Notes: generated by a model not told the origin, from the sequence alone. Shown: positions 16,001 to 22,997, counted from the stretch's first letter. The stretch: 25,361 bases of DNA from an uncultured Bacilli bacterium (GCA_947624635.1 CANQLF010000002.1:1-25361), one strand, 5' to 3'. Numbers and translations are program-made.

Positions 16001-16776
16001 TAACAATTAAGGGAATAATTTCAGAAGATAAAAAACCAACATTATCTTTATCAGAAAAAGATTATGTAATTGAAGTAAAACAAGGAACTGTTAGTATCTC
16101 TGATCTAAAAATTACTGGTGGTAAAAAGTCCGAAGTTAAAGTTGACAGTGATGCAATTGTAACTGTTGATAATATTGATATATCAGGAATAGAAAAATCA
16201 ACAGAAACTTCTGAGAATATTAAAGATATCCCTAATTCAGGTATTTTAGTAGAAGGTACACTTAGTGCTTCAAACATTATAAATTCAAGTGAAACGTATA
16301 ATACGCCTGCAATCGCGATTTTATATGATAGTGATTATAACAAATCAAAAGAACTTGAAAAGACTTCAACTGCTTCTGTAAAAGCTAGTGACATGACTGT
16401 TAATGACACATATATTAATGTTACCAAAAGAGAAGGAAATGATTTAGTAGGTCGTTATTATGGTAGATTCTATTATACTGATTCAAATAAATCAAAAATA
16501 TATATTATGGGTGTTATGGATAATTTTAGATTCACTAGTGGTCCATTTGCTTATATTAAATACTATTACTATGGAGATACGATAGATATTAGTAAAATGG
16601 GTTATGAATCTGGTAAGGCTCCTGATGATGCAAGTAATAGTACTACTCATGTATTTGATTACCTCAAAGTTAAGGACAAAAATACACGTATAACAAATGA
16701 TACTAAAGCAGAAGATGTACTTATACCAAATTATACAACTATGGTAGAAGCAGTATATAAGAACAAATCTAATTAA
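13003..16776 (+). CDS. large secreted repeat protein with InlB-like repeats and a beta-helix-like region
   Basis: The 1257-residue protein has a clear signal peptide (1-24, ending VFA). Its body is built from duplicated units. Unit A occurs at about 150-292 and 312-462, each ending YTIDYSD. InlB-like repeats lie at about 466-555 and 713-785. Unit B follows each of them (about 555-712 and 785-950), sharing IAxxLxxGEIKDIT. Residues about 965-1110 look like a right-handed beta-helix (LGAQDIKTVLEKNEYSTIYL, then LTIKG, VSISDLKITGG and VTVDNIDISG). The rest (1110-1257) is unrecognised. No LPxTG, C-terminal helix or SLH motif is seen, so attachment is unexplained. AAAGGAG at 12985-12991 is the ribosome binding site. 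It is probably co-transcribed with the anchored Big_2 protein and may bind it. Confidence 0.8.
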   Translation: MKKVKNLIFLGIAMLFTYITPVFAREMSIDELGSEALKKEPSTNYIYVIGEYAFTSKHTLTTQDVMLAAKSIKTTDDDGKTDSGDIYKKMAIQKITAINEIKDGKIVVTGWRKDGDILNGGTTLDDKIDIKYIDYEFYPEISKAEIKTEIPSDPKYTESLKSLSFEGGNESHSKNLEFKNGKLTGLLLKYDEMSDAVFSGDDKTGYYFAFVINVPNATNETTVDLIGAKNTKKLTIKNFDVTGENAGILVLWSVDPKTKKENKNIKIVIDYDGNKEDYKESTYTIDYSDIEFQTQTVANIKVDGSRQTSDIPSTDKYQLSLWGYTFPDDIKLSEDNSHKNGNLSYDPQTGKLTGTIKEQKLKHGFNDADLDSYFYTFTIRPEVVTKDIKVTIKSGESKEKEFKFDDFTKDGDNYVLSVLQHISKEEKDSDDKKLTITVDSDGDSKDYYLNSKEYTIDYSDLDFVDLHTITYNDNEENETSSKDIYDGEKLQKPTNPVKEQHELDDNQYNTFHHWNKQEGESVNSSDSEFEFDETNKSLEEITDDITLYPIWEIDVDQYINDAMTHINQKESIKNMFKFETTEEEKTLNLEILDRNTKLEDIEDTAIASTIAHALASGEIKDITIELDKNSKTFAADKGKNEDELKTEVSAGLREFFEKEAGDAQKTLNDLYTKWSKDSDGLELNITPIDTIAKVKGQVEKSSVSYYIKIEEELMITFDAGTLTDPETQFVKTGENLTQEQLPSLTIPEKEQAYRTFDGWYNESEQVTNLTDVRSDTELTAHYKLNFDKFIEDVVNDLDSDQKTEYSNNFHDNFDLVKNENNITIKLNSPNVSLSELSKTTIPGTIAYILQKGEIKDITLTVGGNSETLKIGDTLSGSDINALKAEIIEGAKDVFDSELANHEKDTTLDQLEYENKDFKIKVGSPSETIKLVDKDGVEVTIDDEKTYTFNFDSDFAVVNNSPKSELGAQDIKTVLEKNEYSTIYLDGNYELSDTLNIEKDLTIKGIISEDKKPTLSLSEKDYVIEVKQGTVSISDLKITGGKKSEVKVDSDAIVTVDNIDISGIEKSTETSENIKDIPNSGILVEGTLSASNIINSSETYNTPAIAILYDSDYNKSKELEKTSTASVKASDMTVNDTYINVTKREGNDLVGRYYGRFYYTDSNKSKIYIMGVMDNFRFTSGPFAYIKYYYYGDTIDISKMGYESGKAPDDASNSTTHVFDYLKVKDKNTRITNDTKAEDVLIPNYTTMVEAVYKNKSN

Positions 16777-16786
16777 AAAGGGTTAA

Positions 16787-16820
16787 AAAGGTGTGATATT
16801 TTATTACCACACCTTTATTT
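16787..16820 (+). terminator. terminator after the large repeat protein
   Basis: AAAGGTGTG (16787-16795) pairs perfectly with CACACCTTT (16808-16816), followed by ATTT. The T-run is short and overlaps the stem, so some read-through into the thioredoxin-like gene is possible. No clear separate promoter is seen for that gene. Confidence 0.65.
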
Positions 16821-16841
16821 AATCAAGAAATGGAGTAAATT

Positions 16842-17402
16842 ATGAAAAAAATATTATTTATGCTTTTTGTCTTTATGTTTTTATGTTTTCCAATTATAAC
16901 AAAAGCATTAGTTACAAATTCTTTCTATAATAGTATTAATATATATTTCTTTTCTGAAAATAATTGTAAGGATTGTGATAAAGAAAAGAATTGGTTAGAA
17001 AAGGAATTTAAAAATGATAATCGTGTTAAAATAGAATATATAAAAATCGAAGATAATAAAAAATTAAATACTAAAATAAGAAAATCATTAAATATTAAAA
17101 AAAATAATGAACCTTTAATCATAATCGGATCTAATTATTTTATAAGTTTTAGTAGTGATATTAAAAACAACATAAAAGAAGCGATAGATTCTTATGAAGA
17201 TGCAGATGAATTTTGTGATATTGTATCAATGGTAAAAAATAATAAAGATGTAAAAGAATGCATTAAACAAAATGAAAAAATTTATAAACAACCAATTGAG
17301 TTTCCAGTTTATATTAAAGTTATTATAACAATTAGCATAATTGGCTTAATTATAGGTATTGGTTTATTTATTTTGAAGAAAAAATATAAATTATTTGATT
17401 AA
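16842..17402 (+). CDS. extracytoplasmic thioredoxin-fold protein with C-terminal membrane anchor
   Basis: This 186-residue protein has an N-terminal signal peptide (about 1-22), a thioredoxin-like segment starting INIYFFSENNCKDCDKEKNW with a CxxC pair (Cys42, Cys45), a PLIIIGSNYF strand (95-104) in the position of the cis-proline loop, and a C-terminal helix (about 154-174) followed by basic residues. Two more cysteines (133, 145) lie before the anchor. It is probably a membrane-bound thiol-disulfide protein facing outward. Its place right after the surface genes suggests a role in their folding or repair, although the two large InlB-type neighbours are nearly cysteine-free. The M23 and TasA-like proteins nearby do contain cysteines. 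GGAG at 16832-16835 is the ribosome binding site. Confidence 0.7.
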   Translation: MKKILFMLFVFMFLCFPIITKALVTNSFYNSINIYFFSENNCKDCDKEKNWLEKEFKNDNRVKIEYIKIEDNKKLNTKIRKSLNIKKNNEPLIIIGSNYFISFSSDIKNNIKEAIDSYEDADEFCDIVSMVKNNKDVKECIKQNEKIYKQPIEFPVYIKVIITISIIGLIIGIGLFILKKKYKLFD

Positions 17403-17403
17403 T

Positions 17404-17430
17404 AACAAGGTAGATTAACTACCTTGTTTT
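17404..17430 (+). terminator. terminator before uvrB
   Basis: AACAAGGTAG (17404-17413) pairs perfectly with CTACCTTGTT (17419-17428) around a 5-nt loop, and further T's follow. This is a compact intrinsic terminator just after the thioredoxin-like gene. Confidence 0.85.
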
Positions 17431-17452
17431 CCTATATAATAAGTGATAAAAT
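17424..17452 (+). promoter_or_regulatory. putative uvrB promoter
   Basis: TTGTTT (17424-17429) and TAAAAT (17447-17452) are 17 nt apart, with a TG at 17444-17445 giving an extended -10. The -35 overlaps the right arm of the preceding terminator. No SOS-box (GAACnnnnGTTC-type) sequence is seen here, which is notable for a uvrB gene. Confidence 0.45.
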
Positions 17453-17494
17453 AATGATACTAAATGTTATTAAATTTGTATAGGAGGAAATAAT

Positions 17495-19450
17495 ATGTTT
17501 AAATTGGAGTCAAAATATAGTCCAAGTGGAGATCAACCAAAAGCTATAGAAGAACTGTCAGAAGGAATAATTAGTGGAAAAAAACACCAAGTATTACTTG
17601 GGGCGACAGGAACAGGTAAAACTTTTACAATCGCAAATGTAATTAAAAATGTTAATAAACCAACACTCATTTTAGCTCACAATAAAACCCTAGCTGGGCA
17701 GCTTTATTCTGAATTTAAAGAATTATTTCCAAATAGTCATGTGTGTTACTTTGTAAGTTACTATGATTATTACCAGCCGGAAGCATATGTCCCATCTACA
17801 GATACATATATAGAAAAAGATTCATCGATAAATGATGAAATAGATGAATTAAGACATTATGCTACTGCATCTCTTTTAAATTACGATGATGTAATAGTAG
17901 TTGCTTCAGTATCATGTATATATGGTATTGGTGAAGTAGAAGAATATAAAAATAAAATGTTAAATTTAGCTTTAGGAGATACTTTAGAAAAGGATAAAAT
18001 ACTAAGAAAATTAGTAGATATGATGTATGAAAGAAATGACCTAGATTTAAAAAGAGGTACTTTTAGATCTAAAGGGGATGTAATAGAAATAATACCAACT
18101 TATGAAAGAAGTAAAGGTATTAGAATAGAACTAGCTTTCGACGAAGTAGATAGAATTAGTGAATTTGATCCATTAACAGGAAAAGTAATAACAAATAAAA
18201 AAAGCATCGCAATATTTCCGGCAAGTCACTTTGTTACATCAGAAGAAAAGCTTAAAATTGCGATAGATAGAATAAGAGAAGAAGCTAAGGATAGGGTACA
18301 ATATTTCAAAGATAACAACAAATTTTTAGAAGCAGAAAGACTAGAACAAAGAACTAGTTATGATATTGAAATGCTTGCAGAAACAGGCTTCTGTCATGGT
18401 GTAGAAAATTATTCTAGACATCTGGCTTTAAGAGATGAAGGTGAAACACCAACTACATTAATGGATTTCTTTAAAAAAGATTTTTTACTAGTTGTAGACG
18501 AATCCCATGTAACTTTGCCGCAAGTAAGAGGAATGTATAATGGAGATAGAGCACGTAAACAAGCATTAGTTGATTATGGATTTAGACTTCCATCTGCACT
18601 AGATAATAGACCACTTAAATTTGAAGAATTTGAAAGTAAAATAAATCAAGCAATATATGTCTCAGCAACCCCAGGTGATTATGAATTATCTAAAACAGGT
18701 AACGTTGTAACTGAACAAATAATAAGACCTACTGGGCTATTAGACCCTACAATAGATGTTAGAAAAACAGAAGGACAAATAGATGATTTAATAAATGAAA
18801 TAAGAATAAGAAATGAAAAAAATGAAAGAACACTAGTAACAACACTTACTATTCGTATGGCAGAAGAACTTACTAATTACTTAAAAGATATGAATATAAA
18901 AGTTGCATACTTACATAATGAAGTTAAAACATTAGAAAGAATGCAAATAATTCAAGAACTTAGAAAAGGTAAGTATGATGTAGTAGTTGGAATAAATTTA
19001 CTTAGAGAAGGAATAGATATTCCAGAAGTTAGTTTAATTGCGATAATGGACGCAGATAAGCAAGGTTTCTTAAGAAGTGATAAAAGTTTAATACAAACAA
19101 TAGGAAGATGTGCAAGAAACGCAAATGGACATGTTATAATGTATGCAGATAGTATTTCTAGTGCAATGGATACTGCAATCAAAGAAACCGAAAGAAGAAG
19201 AAAAATACAAATTGAATATAATGAAAAACATGGCATTGTTCCTAAAACTATAATTAAAGAAATAAGAGAAGTTATAACTAATAATACAAAAGATGAAGAA
19301 GTTAAGCCTGAAAAGATGAGTAGAAAAGACAAAGAAAAATTATTAATTAAGATGGAACAAGAAATGAAACAAGCAGCACGTGACCTAGATTTTGAAACAG
19401 CTATGGAACTTAGAGATGCTATATTTGAATTAAAGGAAGAAATGGAGTGA
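17495..19450 (+). CDS. uvrB: UvrABC excinuclease subunit B
   Basis: This 651-residue protein is full-length UvrB, the damage-verification helicase of nucleotide excision repair. It shows Walker A GATGTGKT (36-43), the beta-hairpin region YYDYYQPEAYVP (about 89-100) that clamps DNA, the DESH box of motif II (about 337-340), helicase motifs V-VI including LREGIDIPEVSL and QTIGRCARN, and the C-terminal UVR domain (about 610-651) that binds UvrC. TAGGAGG at 17481-17487 is the ribosome binding site. In Bacillus uvrB is followed by uvrA; here a desulfoferrodoxin gene comes 5 nt after the TGA instead, so uvrA must lie elsewhere. Confidence 0.98.
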   Translation: MFKLESKYSPSGDQPKAIEELSEGIISGKKHQVLLGATGTGKTFTIANVIKNVNKPTLILAHNKTLAGQLYSEFKELFPNSHVCYFVSYYDYYQPEAYVPSTDTYIEKDSSINDEIDELRHYATASLLNYDDVIVVASVSCIYGIGEVEEYKNKMLNLALGDTLEKDKILRKLVDMMYERNDLDLKRGTFRSKGDVIEIIPTYERSKGIRIELAFDEVDRISEFDPLTGKVITNKKSIAIFPASHFVTSEEKLKIAIDRIREEAKDRVQYFKDNNKFLEAERLEQRTSYDIEMLAETGFCHGVENYSRHLALRDEGETPTTLMDFFKKDFLLVVDESHVTLPQVRGMYNGDRARKQALVDYGFRLPSALDNRPLKFEEFESKINQAIYVSATPGDYELSKTGNVVTEQIIRPTGLLDPTIDVRKTEGQIDDLINEIRIRNEKNERTLVTTLTIRMAEELTNYLKDMNIKVAYLHNEVKTLERMQIIQELRKGKYDVVVGINLLREGIDIPEVSLIAIMDADKQGFLRSDKSLIQTIGRCARNANGHVIMYADSISSAMDTAIKETERRRKIQIEYNEKHGIVPKTIIKEIREVITNNTKDEEVKPEKMSRKDKEKLLIKMEQEMKQAARDLDFETAMELRDAIFELKEEME

Positions 19451-19455
19451 TATAA

Positions 19456-19821
19456 ATGTTTTATGTATGTAAGCATTGTGGAAATGTAATTACTTATTTA
19501 AATAATTCAGGTGTTAAGGTTAAATGTTGTGGTGAAGATATGGAACTAATTAATCCTAACACAAGTGATGGTGCTAAAGAAAAACATATGCCAGTTATTA
19601 AAGATTTAGATGATTATTTAGAAATTAGTGTTGGTGAAGTAATGCACCCTATGTCAAAAGAACATTTAATAGACTGGATTTATATAGAAACACCTAATGG
19701 TGGAAGAATTATCAACTTTAAAGATACAGATGAACCGACAATAAAAATTCCAAAAGAAGAAGTAATTAACATATATTCACATTGTAATTTACATGGATTA
19801 TGGAAATTAGAAATTAAATAA
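19456..19821 (+). CDS. desulfoferrodoxin, two-iron superoxide reductase
   Basis: The 121-residue protein has both desulfoferrodoxin parts. The N-terminal desulforedoxin-like centre uses Cys5 or Cys8 with Cys24-Cys25 (pattern C-x2-C-x15-CC), a rubredoxin-like Fe(SCys)4 site. The catalytic centre has Glu42-Lys43-His44, His64 in VGEVMHPM, His70, and Cys110 with His113 in SHCNLHGLW. The enzyme reduces superoxide to hydrogen peroxide without making oxygen, a hallmark of anaerobes. GGAGTGA at the uvrB end (19444-19450) is the ribosome binding site, so this gene is probably co-transcribed with uvrB, linking DNA repair with oxidative defence. Confidence 0.95.
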   Translation: MFYVCKHCGNVITYLNNSGVKVKCCGEDMELINPNTSDGAKEKHMPVIKDLDDYLEISVGEVMHPMSKEHLIDWIYIETPNGGRIINFKDTDEPTIKIPKEEVINIYSHCNLHGLWKLEIK

Positions 19822-19866
19822 AACTTTATCCACAAAACTGTTGATAGAATATTTTAAATATTTTTT

Positions 19867-19893
19867 ATCCACAATTTTGTGGATATCTTTTTT
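19867..19893 (+). terminator. terminator of uvrB-desulfoferrodoxin
   Basis: ATCCACA (19867-19873) pairs with TGTGGAT (19878-19884) around a 4-nt loop, and six T's follow at 19888-19893. It can serve as an intrinsic terminator, while its arms are also DnaA-box sequences, so the palindrome may have two uses. Confidence 0.6.
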
Positions 19894-19912
19894 AAAGAAT
19901 TATAGACATAAG

Positions 19913-19957
19913 CCCCTACACATTTTACTCATATTTAATAGAATAAAATTGTAGGGG
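19913..19957 (+). promoter_or_regulatory. hairpin covering the cotJ ribosome binding site
   Basis: CCCCTACA (19913-19920) pairs with TGTAGGGG (19950-19957); inside it, ATTTTA (19922-19927) pairs with TAAAAT (19944-19949) with a single bulged C at 19921. The right arm contains the AGGGGG ribosome binding site (19953-19958) of the next gene, so an mRNA starting upstream would have it blocked. The loop contains CATATTTAA (19930-19938), faintly like a sporulation-sigma -10; a start near 19945 would leave the site free. Confidence 0.55.
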
Positions 19958-19965
19958 GTTTAAAA

Positions 19966-20514
19966 ATGAATAATAATTATTATGATTTTATGGATATTAA
20001 TACAGACTATGTTATAGATGATAATTTTTATCCACAAAATTTTGAAATGCAAGAACAACTTGCAGAACAAATGAAGGCTTTTCCACAAAATGTTCAAAAT
20101 TCAATTGGATTAAATGATTTCAACAATATAATGAATAATAGTGTCCAAAATAATTGTGGATTACAAAGTTTAGAAGAAGGTTTTTCTAAAGGAAATATGT
20201 TTCCAAAACTATTTGATCCATACAAAAATTGGATGGGTAATAGAATAGTACCAACAAGTGAAAAAGAATCTATGTTAAATAAAATTCAAATGTTAGATTT
20301 TGCAATGAAGGATATTAATTTATATTTAGATGTTCATCCAAATGATAATTGTATGATTAATAAGTTTAATGAATATTTAAAACAAAAAAATAATCTATTA
20401 AAAGATTATGAAGCTAAATATGGTCCAATCACTCTTACTATTCCTAGTGTCTCACTAGAAGGGGCTCCATGGGCATGGACTGAAGTTAAATCACCATGGG
20501 AAAGGGGTGCTTAA
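19966..20514 (+). CDS. CotJA-CotJB fusion, spore coat protein
   Basis: This 182-residue protein appears to join two coat proteins that are separate genes in Bacillus. Residues about 1-80 end with GNMFPKLFDPY, the hallmark of CotJA. Residues about 88-182 match CotJB: KIQMLDFAMKDINLYLDVHP, NDN, a helix with NLLKDYEAKYGPIT and the tryptophan-rich end PWAWTEVKSPWE. CotJA, CotJB and CotJC assemble in the inner spore coat. The ATG is 8 nt after AGGGGG in a strong hairpin. The stop lies 1 nt before cotJC. The first 60 residues are Asn- and Gln-rich and differ from usual CotJA, so the boundary of the CotJA part is uncertain. Confidence 0.8.
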   Translation: MNNNYYDFMDINTDYVIDDNFYPQNFEMQEQLAEQMKAFPQNVQNSIGLNDFNNIMNNSVQNNCGLQSLEEGFSKGNMFPKLFDPYKNWMGNRIVPTSEKESMLNKIQMLDFAMKDINLYLDVHPNDNCMINKFNEYLKQKNNLLKDYEAKYGPITLTIPSVSLEGAPWAWTEVKSPWERGA

Positions 20515-20515
20515 G

Positions 20516-21097
20516 ATGTGGGCTTATGAAAAGAAATTAGAATATCCTGTGGATATTAAAAAACGTGATTTAAGAATGGCTAAACTTATGTTAGAACAAT
20601 ATGGTGGTGGTCAATCTGAACTTGCAGCTACACTTAGATATTTAAATCAAAGATATACTATGCCTGATGAAAAAGGTAAAACACTACTTTCGGATATTGC
20701 AACTGAAGAAATGGCGCACATAGAAATTATAGCTACTATCTTAAAACAACTAACTAAAGGTGCGACTATAGAAGAATTAAAAAAAGCTGGATTTGATACA
20801 GTATATGCTGGACATGGAATGGATTTATTCCCAACAGATGCAAATGGATATATTTTTAACTGTGCATACTTTGCTGCAGTAGGAGATCCTGTTGCTGATT
20901 TATATGAAGATATGGCAGCAGAAGAAAAAGCTAGAGCAGTTTATGAAAATTTAATAGACTTAGCTACTGATCCAGATGTTATCGCACCACTTCAATTCTT
21001 AAGACAAAGAGAAATCGTTCACTTTACTCGTTTTAAAGAATTATGTGAAGAGTACGAAAGAAAAGGATATGGTGGTAAAAAGAAAAAAATAGATTAA
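20516..21097 (+). CDS. cotJC: CotJC, manganese catalase-family spore coat protein
   Basis: The 193-residue protein begins MWAYEKKLEYPVDI, the typical CotJC start, and is a ferritin-like four-helix manganese catalase. Metal-site residues are visible in QSELAATLRYL, ATEEMAHIEII, AAEEKARAVYENLI and RQREIVHFTRF. It probably breaks down hydrogen peroxide in the coat or serves as a structural coat enzyme. The ATG at 20516 is chosen over the in-frame GTG at 20507 because AAGGGGTG (20502-20509) is 6 nt from the ATG and overlaps the GTG. It directly follows the fused cotJA-cotJB gene, so the two form an operon. Confidence 0.94.
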   Translation: MWAYEKKLEYPVDIKKRDLRMAKLMLEQYGGGQSELAATLRYLNQRYTMPDEKGKTLLSDIATEEMAHIEIIATILKQLTKGATIEELKKAGFDTVYAGHGMDLFPTDANGYIFNCAYFAAVGDPVADLYEDMAAEEKARAVYENLIDLATDPDVIAPLQFLRQREIVHFTRFKELCEEYERKGYGGKKKKID

Positions 21098-21111
21098 GTT
21101 CTATTTTTTTT
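21083..21111 (+). terminator. terminator at the end of cotJC
   Basis: AAAAAAATAGA (21083-21093) pairs with TCTATTTTTTT (21100-21110) around a 6-nt loop, and the T-run reaches 21111. The left arm lies in the last codons of cotJC. The A-run and T-run would allow use in both directions. Confidence 0.7.
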
Positions 21112-21113
21112 AA

Positions 21114-21142
21114 TTTACTATTTTTGTGTGTTATGATATTCT
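21114..21142 (+). promoter_or_regulatory. putative promoter for the DUF2207 gene
   Basis: TTTACT (21114-21119) and TATTCT (21137-21142) are 17 nt apart with an extended TGA before the -10. Transcription would start near 21149, about 20 nt before the start codon; GAAAGTAG (21154-21161) is a weak ribosome binding site. Confidence 0.5.
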
Positions 21143-21168
21143 AAATATAGTATGAAAGTAGTGATTAA

Positions 21169-22971
21169 ATGAAAAAAATATTTGTTTTATCTATAATGTT
21201 TATTTGTTTTTTTGTTGGAATTGTTAATGTTAAAGCAAATTCCATAAACGAAATAAAAATGGATATATATATTAATTCAAGTGGAGATGCATATATTAAT
21301 GAATTTTGGAAAGCATATTTAATAAATGGTACCGAAGGATATCGTTCATTTAGTAATCTAGGAAATTCGATAATAAGTAATTTTAGTGTTACTGATGACA
21401 AACAAAATAATTATGAACTACTACCCACATGGAATACTAATGCTTCCTTTGATTATAAATCATATAAATGTGGAATTAATTATAATGCATCTTCAATAGA
21501 ATTATGTTGGGGTATTTCTGAATATGGTAATAGAACTTATTACTTATCATATAAAATATCTAATTTTATAACACAATATACTGATACTCAAGGAATATAT
21601 TTTAATGTTTTAAATTTAGATCAAAGTGTTACAAATGCAGTTATAACCATTCATTCTGACTTTGATTTTTCATTAGACAATTCTAGAATATGGGGTTATG
21701 GATATAGTGGAAATATTAATTTTGTAGATGGAAAAATAGTAATGCAAAATAAAAAAGTATTAGATAGTGATGAATATATGACTTTGCTTGTAAGATTTGA
21801 AGATAACTTATTTAACACAAAAAGTTTTAGCAATAAATCATTTGATGATATATTTGATGAAGCAAATGAAGATAAAAATAATAATAAAAGAAGTGCTGCT
21901 AATGTATTGGGTTTTATTGAAATTATTGGTGGTGCTATTATTATAATTGGAATAGTATATATATTCTTATTTGTAATACCAATTAAGTTAATAAAATTTA
22001 TAATTAATAAAATTAAATCTTTGTTTAATAAAAAAAATAGAAATGAAGATGTTAAATTTGCAAAAATTATTTCCATTTCAGAATTAAATAAAGTGCCATA
22101 CTATAGAGATATACCATGCGATAAGAATCTTGAGTTAGCTTATTGGGTTATATATAGATATTTTAATGCAAATATAAATAAATTAAATAAGGGAATGTTA
22201 AATGCAGTAATATTAAAATGGTTAAAATTAAAATATGTTAGCATAGATGAAAATAATAACATTATTTTAAATAGAGAAGTTGTAGATAGTGTTATAACTG
22301 GTGAAAATAAATTTAAATTAACGCATCAAGAACAAGAACTATATAGAATGTTTTATAGAGTTTCAACACATGATAAATCGCATGTTGTAAATAAAAAGAG
22401 TTTTAAAAAATGGTGTAAATTAAATTATAATAGTTTATACACTTGGTTTGAAGATATAAATAGTTATACTGAATCAAAATTAAAGTATAAAAAAATGATA
22501 TATAGTGATAATTTTACAGAAAAAGAAAGATCTTCTAAAAGAAACGAATATAAGACTATAATAAAAGAAGAGGTAAATGAATATGCAAAAGAATTAATGG
22601 GACTTAAAAAATTCCTTAATGACTTTAGTTCTATAGAAGATAGAGAAGCAATCGAAGTTGAAATATGGGAATATTATTTGATTTTTGCTCAAATATTAGG
22701 CATATCTAAAAAGGTTGTAAAACAATTTAAAGAATTATATCCAGATTTTAGTGAAGTATCTGATATTGATATTTTTAAAAACGTACATTTTGTTGATTCG
22801 TTTGTAGATAGAAGTTATAATAATATGGTGTCGTATAAAAATAATAACAAAATTTATGGATCATCAAGCCATAATTACAGTGGTGATAGTAGCTATAGTG
22901 GTGGCGGTGGTGATAGCTCATCAAGTGGAGGATCAAGTGCAGGTGGTTCTTCAGGAGGAGGATTTAGATAA
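21169..22971 (+). CDS. DUF2207 domain-containing membrane protein
   Basis: The 600-residue protein has a signal peptide (about 1-24, ending VKA), an extracellular beta-rich domain (about 25-210) with the DUF2207 pattern (IKMDIYINSSGDAYINEFW), a membrane segment (about 246-275), and a cytoplasmic helical part (about 276-560). It ends in a low-complexity Gly/Ser tail (SYSGGGGDSSSSGG... GGGFR, about 565-600), which is characteristic of the family. The function of the family is unknown. It seems to be a single-gene unit with its own promoter, followed by a pair of inverted DnaA-box sequences. Confidence 0.85.
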   Translation: MKKIFVLSIMFICFFVGIVNVKANSINEIKMDIYINSSGDAYINEFWKAYLINGTEGYRSFSNLGNSIISNFSVTDDKQNNYELLPTWNTNASFDYKSYKCGINYNASSIELCWGISEYGNRTYYLSYKISNFITQYTDTQGIYFNVLNLDQSVTNAVITIHSDFDFSLDNSRIWGYGYSGNINFVDGKIVMQNKKVLDSDEYMTLLVRFEDNLFNTKSFSNKSFDDIFDEANEDKNNNKRSAANVLGFIEIIGGAIIIIGIVYIFLFVIPIKLIKFIINKIKSLFNKKNRNEDVKFAKIISISELNKVPYYRDIPCDKNLELAYWVIYRYFNANINKLNKGMLNAVILKWLKLKYVSIDENNNIILNREVVDSVITGENKFKLTHQEQELYRMFYRVSTHDKSHVVNKKSFKKWCKLNYNSLYTWFEDINSYTESKLKYKKMIYSDNFTEKERSSKRNEYKTIIKEEVNEYAKELMGLKKFLNDFSSIEDREAIEVEIWEYYLIFAQILGISKKVVKQFKELYPDFSEVSDIDIFKNVHFVDSFVDRSYNNMVSYKNNNKIYGSSSHNYSGDSSYSGGGGDSSSSGGSSAGGSSGGGFR

Positions 22972-22975
22972 TAAT

Positions 22976-22997
22976 TAATCCACAAAATTGTGGATAA
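22976..22997 (+). other. inverted pair of DnaA-box sequences
   Basis: TAATCCACA (22976-22984, one mismatch) and a perfect reverse box TGTGGATAA (22989-22997) face each other across 4 nt. The palindrome ATCCACA-AAAT-TGTGGAT can also fold as a hairpin, but no T-run follows at once, so it is a poor terminator. It mirrors the arrangement at 19865-19886. Confidence 0.5.

Larger units (their letters stand above)
19826..20087 (+). other. cluster of DnaA-box sequences
   Basis: Exact TTATCCACA occurs at 19826-19834, 19865-19873 and 20028-20036. A reverse box with one mismatch (TGTGGATAT) is at 19878-19886, and the variant TTTTCCACA is at 20079-20087. An AT-only stretch lies between the first two. DnaA binds TTATCCACA in Bacteria generally. 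Neither dnaA nor rpmH is seen, so this is not shown to be an origin. Confidence 0.55.

Noticed and set aside
18952..19476. 174-codon minus-strand open frame across the uvrB end
   Set aside because: It is opposite the conserved helicase and UVR region of uvrB, with a serine/isoleucine-rich composition typical of a complement frame.
19826..20087. Chromosomal replication origin
   Set aside because: DnaA boxes are present, but there is no dnaA, dnaN or rpmH nearby, boxes lie partly inside a coding region, and no classic AT-rich unwinding region with DnaA-trio repeats was recognised.
21169..22971. Gly/Ser-rich tail of the DUF2207 protein as a tandem repeat of interest
   Set aside because: Such a tail is a usual feature of DUF2207 proteins.
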